Notes under the pieces: generated by a model
Seen by the model: only the letters and a program-made list of their open reading frames with translations
Told to the model about the DNA's origin: nothing
Databases searched by the model: none
Assembly (NCBI GenBank): GCA_009767595.1
Contig: VSDK01015717.1
Coordinates: forward strand, 371,362-435,361
Reading direction: 5' to 3'
Source: Symbiodinium kawagutii
Taxonomy: Eukaryota; Sar; Dinophyceae; Suessiales; Symbiodiniaceae
DNA: 64,000 nt
Made by a program: the position numbers and the translations under genes
Part shown: positions 10,442 through 22,200 of the stretch, one piece after another
Position numbering within the stretch: the stretch's first letter is position 1
Layout: every line of letters starts with the position of its first letter

Positions 10442-13400
10442 ATGGGGAAAGGGACCAAAGAGAAAGAGAAAGAGAAGAAAAGTAAGAAAGCAACCAAGAA
10501 GCAGACAACGAAACCGAAGAAAGAGAAATCCAAGAAATCCAAACAGAAGAAAGAGAAGAAATCTAGCTCAAGCTCTTCAGACAGTGGCCACTCCTCTTCA
10601 TCCTCTTCCTTGTCCACAGAGAAGGCTGCAGCCATTGCCATTGGAGCAGCGTTTGGTTTGAACCTTCCTCAGTTGTTAGTGGTTCTTATCTCTCACTGTG
10701 CAGATTCATTCATCACTGAGTCTTGTGCCATGTTGTAATTATTATCCTTTATTATTTGTATCCTTAATCGTTGCCTGAGGAAGGCTCAGCGTCTACGACT
10801 GGACCGCAGGATTCAGAAGATGGAGGACCTGTCAATTATGCAGCTTGCATGCTGCATCGCCCACACACTGCCAGCATGCACAGAGCATGCTCTGATGTCC
10901 ATTGGTGGTGAGCGGTATCAAGTTTCTAGGTTTCAATTTGAACAAAGTTGAATTGTTTGCAATTTTCGTATTTCAGATTTGGTATTTCATGAATGGAATG
11001 GTGTGATGTAATCCTGGCTGTAGGTTCGAAAGGCAGCTACACGAAACCTTCGACTTGGTGATGATGAGGAATCATTGAAAATCAAAGTTGACTTTACGCA
11101 GCAAGAAGCTGTCTGCGAAAGGGTATGGCGTAAGAGGATGATGGAACTACTTACACAAGGCTATCCTGATTTGTTACTGTGAGTCAGTTGCTTTTTTCAT
11201 CAGTGATCACAGGTTTCATGGAAACACATAGATCAAGGTACGTTGGCTTCATCATTCCATTTGCCAATCAGTCAGCAACACATGAGTTGCACACTGTATT
11301 TCTGTAGGCACTGGGATGACCAACACTACAATCATCAGCCAGCATGACTCCGTTGTGTCACTTCGCAGGCTGGACTTTGCACGGGACATGATCTGCAAGA
11401 ACTGTTGATTCCTTTATTTATCACACTACCTTTTTGCATTTATAATTATTTGTTTGGAGAAATAAATTCCTTGAGTTAGTGTCTGGGCCATGCAATGATT
11501 CTCCTGAGCACCAATCAGGTATACCTTCGTTATCCTTTGTTGCGGTTTGCAGCCATTTCACCTTTCTTGTATCTCCTCTAGAATAGCTAACTCCAAAACA
11601 ATAATCATCATAAAACGTGTAATGCAGCAACTTCACCAAGTCTTTTGACATACGTGCAGGTCAATGCGATCTGAAGTGGAGTCTAAGAAAAAAGAACTTG
11701 CTGACTTCGACAAGGACTTGAAGGAGAAACTGAAAAAGTTCACTGAGCAAGCAAGTCGAGAGATGGAAGACGAGGATAGTGGACGACATGCGAGGAAAAC
11801 CCGAAAACGTAGAGACCAACATTCAGACTCTGAAAGTGGATCAGGTGACAAGCGGGACAAAGGCCAATCAGGTGGCAATGGCAGACGCAAGCAAGAGGCA
11901 AAGAGGAAAGCCAAAGAAAAAAGAAAGAGAAAGGCTAACAAGGCTTGAGTTGTTTCTTTATTGTATTGTTTCTTTGATTGTTCAGGCTTATCATTTGTCA
12001 GTGTCCTCTCAATGCCCATCTTTCAGTGCATTGTCATTTGTCAAGATGGCACATACTTCTATATTGATCACTGTGAATGCGTATAATATTGTCGAAGTAC
12101 GTATGGTAAATGGGGTATCTCACATGCATGCCAGGCCAAGCCTCGTGATGATGAGTCTGTTGCTGAAGGCTCAGAGGTCGACAACAATGATGATGATGAT
12201 GATGATGATTCCAACGATGACTTTGACAATGATCTACGTGAGGGAAGGTTTGCAGGACCTCTTACCAAGACACCAGCAGGTGAGGCTTTGCGATTGTTCT
12301 TTGCAAAAGAAATTGATCAGATCTCCATTGCAAGCGATCAAGCACTCTTCGTGGAGTCCCTGGTGAAAGAAGGTTTTGAACATGCCTTAGTTGTTCCATT
12401 AACGATTGCGTGTCCATGCAAACAGACCAGCTCAATACATGTCCAGGAGAAGATATCGAATACCTGCTGTCTAAATCATTTATGCTGTATCCTTTGTGAA
12501 TGTATGCACTTGGATTGCTTGTTGGCCATCTATGTTTTACTCAGGATGGCCCTGCTGCTTTTGTGGATGCAGTGAAGTCTGGATGGTCCCCGGACTCTCC
12601 GCAGATTGGGTACCAAGCTGCCATCTCCTTGTCCAAATTGACTTACCATTCAAAGTTGAAGATCCGTGAGTTGGTAGCGAAGATCAAGAAAACTCCGGAC
12701 TGTTATGGTGGGGGGTTTACATCAAGCACGTTTTCACAATGCTGTCCACAGCAATCAATCAATGACATGTTGTCCTGTTGATGTTCTAAGCTGGTACTTT
12801 CTATACTGCTGAAGAACAGAGCTTCAATGAAGACAAATGAAATCATTCATTGAAAACTGGTTATGTAGCTGATCTTTGAGATTTGACGTTTTGACTTTTG
12901 CTCCTGGATGTTGCTTTTCTTGTTGTCTTTTGTGCCACTGGTAGGAGCTGTATGAGCAGCGCATCCTCGAGATCAATCAGACCCCGGCACGAAGAAGGCT
13001 TGATCCTGCATTCTCTTTTGAGGCCGACCAAGAAGCACCATCTGAGGTAGGTGAACAAGATACCGAATCCAAGGTTGACAGTGCTTGTGGTGGTACACCA
13101 GAGCCTTTGCCTGATCGTACGGATGATGGAAATGACAAGTCAAATGAGGAGAATGATACCAAAGGTGTAGGAGGTGTTCGTCGACTTGATAGATCTGAAG
13201 AAAGCTCAGGTTAGAAGATGAGATTTTGAACAGGCGATGGCATGTTCAGATGACATTTACATTTGCAATCACAAATTAATCATATTCCATTCATTAAGCT
13301 TACCCTTGATATATTCATTGTTTGTTTTGAATCGATGCATGGCCATTGCAGCTGAGTACACTGGCGTGCACAACGCACGATTGCGCCATTGGGGAGTTTG

Positions 13401-14901
13401 GCAGAACAGAAGTGCAGTAGAAAATGTATCAGCTAGTGGGTTTCATGGGTCAGTGTGCTTTGTTTGAAACTGCACTTTTTCTTCAATAATTGAGTCTCTC
13501 TTTCTCTTTCTCTGAGACCATTTCTTATTCAGACAGCTTTACAAAATTCTCCATTCTACACCTCTACTTTGAACCTCTCTTCACTTCGTTGAACAAATGC
13601 ACTTGCGAGCATGAACATTCATTGAAATCATTGAGTGTGTCATGTCCAACCTCTCTTCATTTCGTGGAACAGATGCACTTGTGAGCATGAACATTCATTG
13701 GAATCATTGAGTGCGTCATGTCCTTGCAGTTGTTGATCAGTCCTGGCAGACCATAGCAGCGTGTCCTAGAGATACATGGCAACCATGTCCAGTGCCAGTG
13801 CTGCCAACCAGATGTCTTGGGGAGATTGGCGCAAAAACGCGTCTCGGGCTCTCGTGTGTGCCATCTTCAGCAGACTGGAGATGGAGCGTTCCACGAGTGG
13901 GCCAGGGTTCGCTGTGCACTTAGCAGTGAGGACCTTGATGCGGCTGCAGATGTTGGCCGACATCCTTCAGCCTTTCTCCGAGCTTGGATTGCCAGACACC
14001 TTTGTGATGCAGTTCCAAGTGCTCTTGTCCATGACATGTGACAGTTTGGAGTTCTGCTTGTCAAGCTCATGCCAGAGTAAGGAGCAGCTAGTGGACTTTA
14101 TGACCAAACACTATACTCAATATGCTGCGGACTACTTCGAAGTTGGTAGCAGTGATGTTGTGTTGAAGGTGTCCATTAACCCTGCTCAGTTTGCCTCTGA
14201 CCTGCTCAATCGCGTGAACAGTCCTATGAAGGTTGGGCGTATGATTGGGCTTTGCAGCCAGTTCTTGGACGTGGCCAATGGACACTTGATCCAAACGGTA
14301 GCTAACAACTTCAGCCACAATAAAAACATCAGTGTAGTTTCAAAGGAGGGACACTGACACCATTCCAACCACAGGCAACTCATAATTAATAGTTGCTTCT
14401 ATGGAACCAAACTTCCCACTGGTGCATTCGTGCTGTGTGCATACCCATGGGCTCAGGTGGGATGGGAATCCTTCGCTTAAAAACAAACAGTTGTTTATGT
14501 TGTAATGAAGGTAATATAATTAATATTGGTAATAATATGGGCATGGATCCTAACAACAAACCGTTCTTTGACTTTTCATTGCAGTAGCATGCTCAGAGGC
14601 AGAGTTCTGTAACAATGCATTGCTTTGCCCATGCTCAAGGACCACATTTGTGAATGATTCATTTGTATTTGATTTGCATCACAAACATGACTGTGTATTC
14701 ATACTATCACACAGTATGGTTCATGATGAATGCTCAGGACTACGTATCGAGAGGACACGTGCGATCTCAGAGTTCCTCGTGTACATCGGTGTTGCCCATT
14801 GCCAGTTGGTGGAGCATGTGCATCTTCGTGTGGATCGTTGGACATACCCACGGAAACGCAGAGGCCTCTATGCAGATGAGTTTCCCGAAGATAGTGATTA
14901 G
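10442..14901 (+). CDS. Gene B: Lys-rich/acidic multi-exon protein of unknown function
   Basis: The start is ATG 10442 in a GCTGCA-ATG-GGG context. Exon-like blocks are 10442-~10660, ~10780-10907, 11024-11178, ~11308-11404, 11660-~11945, 12135-~12400, 12545-~12706, 12945-13209, 13352-~13430, ~13776-14331 and 14738-14901. The 12945-13209 to 13352 and 14331 to 14738 junctions keep phase. The N-terminus is almost pure Lys/Glu then Ser-rich (nuclear, disordered). A Lys/Glu coiled segment lies at 11.7 kb, and an Asp run at 12.19 kb precedes a helical region. A well-ordered stretch (13776-14331) is rich in Leu/Phe/Ala, and the gene ends in a Tyr/Arg/acidic tail with TAG at 14899. A TAG at 13767 directly before ATG 13776 means that exon either has an unseen acceptor or begins a separate gene. 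No domain recognised. Same strand and style as genes A and C. Confidence 0.5.
13572..13723. repeat. 76-bp tandem duplication inside an intron
   Basis: Two near-identical copies (13572-13647 and 13648-13723) start AACCTCTCTTCACTTCGT and contain ATGAACATTCATTG. The second copy ends at the CCTTGCAG splice acceptor of the next exon, so the duplication also copied most of an intron 3' end. Confidence 0.8.
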
Positions 14902-16150
14902 AGGAATCAGTTTCGTCTGGAAAGGACTGTTTTAGCTTACCAATTCACAACAAGGATTTGTGGAACAAGCAGTGTTGTGTACACTGAGGGGAAAACATAG
15001 TGCGTTTTCAGAGTGATCAAGAACGCAGAATTCAAAAGTTCATTCATGGTTGGGGCATTCTATGCATTTGAAATTTGGTCCCAATTACATCAATTACTAC
15101 ATCTAAATACTACTGACTACATTTGTTTTCGGATTTGGCCTTCCACAAAGCCCTTTCTCAAGTCCATTTGAATCCTGTTATTGAGCATTAGGCTTTGAGA
15201 CTTATGAGAGTTTCTATTGAAGACAGAATTCAAAGGAAATGACCCAATGGTGATTCCAAAGGCTCTCATCTTTACAGAGTTTATCATCCTTTGTTTTTGG
15301 GTATACCAGGGCTTCATCACACCCCTCAATGGTGCCCAGCGGTCACGCATACTCGCTGTTTGCGCATGCCAGGACCTCATCGTATGACAGAATGACAGAA
15401 TGCAATCACGCATACTGGCAGTGTGCGTATACCAGGGTTGCATCGTAGTCCAGAATTGCACATGGCCATTCTAGGACACATACGGCACCACCAACGCATA
15501 CCAGAACAGCAACGCATACCACGAAGGCAACGTATACCAAACAATCGTCGTACTGGGTACCAATATTGTTTACAAACAATGGTTGGCTCAAAACGCTTGG
15601 AGTATGATGATCATGGAATATGGGGAAAGCCAGGTTTTCGCGTGAAACGTGTGACAAAACGTATACCATCGTATTCCGGACAATTTCTGAAAAAAAAAAA
15701 AAAACGAAAAAAACACAAAAAAAAAAAAAACGAAAAAAACACAAAAAAAAAAAAAACGAAAAAAACACAAAAAAAAAAAAAACGAAAAAAACACAAAAAA
15801 AAAAAAAACGAAAAAAACACAAAAAAAAAAAAAACGAAAAAAACACAAAAAAAAAAAAAACGAAAAAAACACAAAAAAAAAAAAAACGAAAAAAACACAA
15901 AAAAAAAAAAAACGAAAAAAAAAATAAGTTTGATGCCAAACAGGTATGTGGTGCTCAGTCAGGGGCCAGGGGGCAACGCATAGGCAACACATAACGTATA
16001 CCAGGGCCTAATCGCATTCCAACACATACACCACAAGAGGCGTATACCAGGAAGGAATCGTACTCCATGGGGTACAATACACATTTGACACTTTGCAGTC
16101 ACAAGGACATCATGGCACCTCATATCCACTGAATGTTGCTTCCTTGCTTC
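14902..16150. other. Intergenic spacer between genes B and C with ACGCATACCAG-type repeats
   Basis: Between 15298 and 16075 a loose word, (A)CGCATACCAG or CGTATACCAGG, occurs more than ten times in variants, interrupted by the 26-bp minisatellite. No coding evidence apart from frames created by the repeat. Confidence 0.5.
15690..15924. repeat. 26-bp A-rich minisatellite, about 9 units
   Basis: The unit is a run of 14 A, then CG, seven A and CAC. The CG falls at 15705, 15731, 15757, 15783, 15809, 15835, 15861, 15887 and 15913, exactly every 26 bases, with essentially no divergence. One strand is purely A and C apart from the single G, which leaves all three plus frames stop-free and creates false Lys/Thr or Phe-rich ORFs. 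Confidence 0.95.
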
Positions 16151-16157
16151 CAGGTTG

Positions 16158-16171
16158 TTTTTGGGTTCAAG
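16158..16171 (+). promoter_or_regulatory. Spliced-leader-like relic upstream of gene C
   Basis: TTTTTGGGTTCAAG follows a TTCCAG acceptor-like site and resembles CATTTTGGCTCAAG of the spliced leader (10 of 14 positions). It ends 29 bases before the start codon. Weak alone, but in the same place as the matches before genes A and B. Confidence 0.35.
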
Positions 16172-16200
16172 TCTTAGTTGGGATTTAGCATTTGTTTTCG

Positions 16201-19200
16201 ATGGCTTCATCCAAGCCCCTTACTTTGGAGATGGCCTGGTCCGACCTGGGAAATCCTTTTGAGAAATTTGCATTTGTGAGAGTGCCCCACATGCCGTCTC
16301 AGTGGGAAATGCTGGATCATGTGAATGCGGGTGCTATAGTAGAATTGGTGCAAACCAATGGTTTCAAGTTGGTGCCCCTTCTGAACGTTGCCGACATGTC
16401 ATGCTTGGCCAAGACAAATTTCCATGTGGCTGAATCTCTTCTTTGGGCCACTTTGCTGAGTGGCCATCCTGGCATTGCCATTCGTTTGCCTTTGCTGCCC
16501 ACATTACATGGCCCACGCTTGGATGAAAGAGAACTTCAGAGGCAATCCTTCTTCCATGACTTCAAGAAACAGGCATGTTTTGATTTGAGTTGATTCGCTG
16601 TGTGTTTATACTCTTTTTTGTATGGAAGCAACTCTCATATTTGACCTTCACATCTGTAAATCATTTTACTGATCCGTTACAGAGTCAGTGTAATCGACAC
16701 TACACAAATGGATGGTGGCTGCACCAGGTGCTCCAGGCGATGACCCAAAAATGAAGCGGTTCCATGATCTTTGTGTTGTACAGACGCTGTGCAGACACGC
16801 GGTTAGGTTTGAAGGCATCCATGTTTGCTTTCTGCAGCAAACAATTTAGACAGCCTACCAACACGAAGTTCTGGGGTCTTGAACCTGTACAGTATTTATT
16901 CACAATGGCAACATATTTGCCAACAGATGCGTCAGTGTTGCTTGAACAGAAGCGAACTTAATTAATGCTCTGGATGACCTTGAGCCACATCGTCATATGT
17001 GGTTGCACACCTGGAGGGACAAATGTCTGACCCGAAATGCCCAGCACCACTAGTTTGAACATGTTCACTACAACAAGAGATCCATTGGGATTATATCCAA
17101 GCTTGCTGCAGTTTGCTCAGCACTTGCGCAGTAAAGGGGATGAATACTGAACACGGTGATACCATGTCAATTGAGAGGAGGTAGCCATGGGATTGCATGC
17201 TCTTGCAATTCAGCATCCGAAGTCACACATGCATTCCTATTTTGCAACATCAATTTTCACATATATTTGTTATATATGTAATGAATAGTTATATATAGAC
17301 GAAGTACATATCATTCATATTCATGTTCATATGGAATCAAAACTATATCCATCAGTTTACATACCTGAAGTCGCAACACCTGCACACTTCTCCCCAGCCA
17401 TGGAGTGTCCCATGGACTTGCCACCGACCTTTCCATGGGTACCTGAGAGTGTCCAGGATTCGGCTTCTCTTTGTTCCAGAAACAAATTGTTTATTTGCCT
17501 TCCATAGGGTTTTGTACGAAGTCCGATGCTAACATTAACATGGGTTTACCTACAGGAGGCCAGCTCTATCATCCGTGGACTCTGTGATGAAGTTCCTCTG
17601 AACTCCAATGATGACGACGAGGATGACCAGAGTCAGAGTGGTCGTGTTAGCCCCCAGGCTGCAGAGGTGCGAACCAGGATTGCATCTTTGTGGGCCCGTG
17701 CTAAGCATTATCTGGAGAAAGTTGGTGCTCAGGATCTGCGAGCTAGAACCTACTTTGATGATGTTTACACCTTCGTGGAGAAATTGATTAGTGAGCAAAG
17801 TCAGTGCATGGTCTTCGCTCCAGGGCTCAATTTGAATGACCTAAAAGAGAAGAGTGCCTCCCCGCAGAGTCTTGAATCTTCCCCTGCTAGCAGTACATCA
17901 TCACCTACCTCTACTTCCGTTGTCGATCACAGCTTCAAATTCTTGCAACTCTCCAATGATGTATGGACGGTTCTCGAGGTTCGTGTTTGCAAAACATTCA
18001 ATTTATCTCATTGTTCAGTTCGAAATACTAAGACACACAGATGAATAGATAGAGGATAGATAGATTGATTGATAGATAGATGGATTGATCGATAGATACA
18101 TCGGTAGATCAAATAGATACATAGATAGATCTATTAACATATAGATATAAATATAGATATATATATATTTATATATTTATATTTACATTTAACTATATAG
18201 TTTTATTTAGTGCAGATGTTTGGGTTTGGTAAAGATAGTCACGCATACATATTCCAGAAACGGTTTGATGCTCCAAATTCATGATGATCGTTCCTGTGAA
18301 GGTGGTTCAGGAGGATGATGCAGCAGATGGCTTTTTGCTGAACTTCAGTTTCTCAGAGTGGTGGCAGTTCAAAACTCCATTCCATGCCTGGTTCTCTCGC
18401 AACTTCGAAAGCAGCGTGCTTCCTTTGCTCTGGAAATGGGGCTTTGCTCATGGCCATGTGATTGGGCAAACATTTTAGCAATCTAAGGTTTGTGCATATG
18501 CATGCCAAAGGGGCCCATAATGACATTGCCTATTTGTGGGTGAGTTTTCTTCCAAGATGGCTGCATTCACTCTACAGGTCAGTCGCAGGCACGGCTACAA
18601 GGGCAACGTTGCCAATATGCGAATTGGGTTTCCTTTGGATGTATGCACATTACCAGGTTTCTGTGCAGTACTGGCATCCATTTTGTCAGCCAAGGGCTTG
18701 GGCAAGTCGTTGCTAGAATGTGCTCATGAGACCTTTGTCAAACTGAATGATGTCGCATTGCTGACCTGCGTGATGAAACTCCTTCCTGACAATGACCTGT
18801 GTTGGATTCAAGTCACCAATGGAATGATTTCAAAAGCAGACCTTCAACGACTGGTGGAATTTCTGGATATTCCTTTTGGAAGGTGAGAATTGACAAACAT
18901 TTAGGAGACAAAAGTCAGACTGTTGGTGTTTCAAGCTTTTTGGATGTAGCTTTTGTTAAATGCATTTCATTGTGTATTGTAAAGTGAGTAACATTTGAAC
19001 AAACTGTCACAGGTTCAAGAAGCGGTCCTTCGACTCTGTGACAGAGGGGGGTGGCTATGCGATCAGCTCCTTGCTCATGACCTTGCTTTTATTGAAGAAT
19101 GAAAACGAGGAGAATCGTTGCTTCATGCGAGTGCTCAAACGTTTGGTTCATTTGTGGTGCCAGCAGACTGAAAACAATGTCATGCCAAAGTTGTTGGATG

Positions 19201-22200
19201 AGTGTCCTGATGCCACATTGCAAGCGAAAATGCATCCATTCAGCAGACATTCTCGACGCAGAGGGAACAATGCTGTTCGTCAACAGCTCTCCAGCAATTT
19301 CATGGCTCGGGGGGGAGGCTACGTGACTCTTCGGCATGAACTCACCTTGAAGCGTTTAGGAATGGTGAGTGAGAACAGCAAGCTTGCCAGCCTTTCAAGC
19401 TCTGAGTTTGTTGCTCGACAGCTGATGATGTCAGCTGATTGGTTGACTCAACACTTTGAAAGAGTTGGGCGAGACGAAAACTCACTCAAGATCCTGAACT
19501 TCACACTGGATGAAGCACGAGTGTGCTCCCATCAAGCTCCTAGTTTGTATGTTGTAAATAGTTTTCGGCTTCCCCCTTTTCTTGTAAGAATTTGGAATTT
19601 TATCATCTCATTGCATTTGTTTTTTTCTGAAATTGTGCTACTGAGAGTAGCTGCTACTGAGGTGGTACCTGTGATTGTGAAGTGCGAGAGTCGCTTGTTT
19701 CCTGCTCCAACGCAGTTGCTTCCAGAACCACAGAATGGAACCAATGGCTCGGCAGTTCTTGATTCTTTGATCAAAACCTTGCAGGGCTGCATTCCTGAAC
19801 CCGATGCGAAAGTGGTCACAACCAGTGCAACTTGGGTTCATCGTGAGTTCCGTGCCAGTACACGGAACCTTTTGGTTGGGGTTGCCCACAGCCTGCAGCA
19901 AGTCATGCCCGCAGGATGGAAACTCAGCGATTGTCAGCCCCCCAATCTTCTTCAACCAGCTCATTCTTTCTCCAGAGAAGTACTTCTACCACAAGAAGTT
20001 GAGCTTTTGACATGCAGCTCTCTGACAAAGCGTACTTGGTATTTCCTTTGGTCTGATGATGGGGACAAGGTTGAAAGACGTTTGGACTTCTATCCCGACC
20101 CACGGAGTTTCTACAGGCTTTGCTATTCTGGAGATGAGGGAACTGAGGTACCTGGGTGTGAGGTTCAGGTATTTGTTTTGAACCCTTTTCTTCTATCAGC
20201 CCAAAGGATTTTGATGATTGCTCTCTCTAAAGTCAATGATTAATAAATATATTTAATATTTATTGATAATTTACTTATTAATTTTAATTTATGCAACATT
20301 TATTTGGATCAGCCTTTCAATTATTTCCTCAGGTCTTTTTGATGTTCTTGCACCTGGTCTCCACTGGACACTGGTGTTTGTTTTGGCCTGACCTCCCCCA
20401 CAAGTTCCAGCGCAAGCAAGCATGTGCAGTGGCGTGTTGTCCGAGTGCAAAGTCCAGAATGAAAGATTTGATGCGTGTGTTCAGAAGCTCCCGTGCTCCA
20501 TTTGCCACTTCGCGGTTTGGAAAGAGTCTTCGAGAATCACGACTCAGAATGCTTGCAGCTTTCAAAGCAGACCCTGGCAATGAGCTGCTGGAGATGTATC
20601 TTCCAGGCATTGCTCGTGACCTCGACATACCACAAGATGAGATGACACCTCAACATGCAATTTCTGCATTGTCTCAACGTGCAGGACGCTTGCATGTGAA
20701 ATGGACAGAGTGCCAGGATGTGCGTTGGGGTGCTTGGATCGATCATGCACAGAGTTGGGATGTTGAATGGCACATGGAGTGCATGCTACAACTGTATCAC
20801 CAATGGGAGTGTGGAATCTGCCCTTGGACAGGGACCAAACGTTCTGATGAAGAAACCACGGAAGCAAAGGACGACAAAGTGTTCTCTGTTCTGAAACTTC
20901 GATGGCAGGACTGTGGTTTGAAAATATGTTTTACCATAGATGGGGAAAAAATATAAGAAAATGTATTTGTTTGATTTGCGTATCAAGACAATTGCAGGTA
21001 CTCTCAGATGATGTCAATCAGAATTTCATGAGAAGCATGATCGCTGTATTCAAGCCCAGCAGAGTCTTTGTCGGGAAATTTGCCTCTTGGTCTGGCTACA
21101 AACAAGTTTTTTTTGAGGATTGTCGTTGTTCTTATCCCTTTGGCACTACAACTAACATACATAGCTTTGCCTCTAGGCCAATTGTGATCCTGATTAATTA
21201 TTTGTAAAGAAATTATTTGTTATGTAATGTATGTAAAATTAATAGTGATTGCATGGTTTATCCATTATCATTGTGATCACCAATACCTTTGTTTACTTCT
21301 TACCATTAATGATTGATGAATGATGAATCATTATTGTTTCGGGACTACTGTGTGTATTGAATTTGTGTTTGTTATGTTTATGATTATCTATTTATCAAGA
21401 ATTCATATTATTATTTGTTTTACTTTTCCATTTATTGTCAATTGCTATTTATTGGCAAGTATTTGTTATCTATTTAAAATCATTGATGGTGGTTCTTAGT
21501 CTTGTCAAGGAGTCTTTTTGTTTGTTTGGATGATTGAAACTAACATCACTCATTTCCAATCCAGAAGATTCCACTTCCAGGTGTCATCCATTCAGAACAA
21601 TGATGATGCTTCACTCCAAGCTGTGATTGGTTTGGCATCTGGCCGCACTGTTCGAAAGTTGATTTCCCAGACGCTGGATGCCACCGTCTCCCAACCGGTT
21701 TTGGATCGCATTGGTGCCATTGGTGAAGATGAATCATGTGCTGATGTGTTGAGATTCCATGCTGATGTGCTACTCTCACATCTCGCTTTTCTCTTCGAGG
21801 TCAACACGGTTCACTCTTCGTTTCCATGGTGCTTGGTTCTTGCATTCAGGAAGGCAGAACTACCAGGTTTGATGTTCCGCATGAGTCGGCAATGGAAATT
21901 TGTGATTGAATGTTTGGACAAGGTAGATCCAAAGACCACACTTGCGAGGGCAGTTTCGTGGACCAGATCACAGGCTTACCGGGAAACAATGATTGTAGGT
22001 GAGTGACTTGTATTCGAATTAAGTTGTTTACAAGGCTCCTTTTTTATTACTGCTTTCTTCCTCAAGAATTTAGGCTTTGCAGCTCAAAGGGCAAATGAAT
22101 AAATGATTGATTGTTGCCTCTATTTCTGCTTGCTTGCTTCTCCTTCTTTTTCTGCGCAGTCAGGTCCTTCAACTTTGACCCCAACAAAGTCTGGGAAGAT

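Noticed and set aside
15406..15994. Long Lys/Thr and Phe/Val-rich open frames on both strands
   Set aside because: Created by the 26-bp A-rich minisatellite, which lacks stop codons in all frames.
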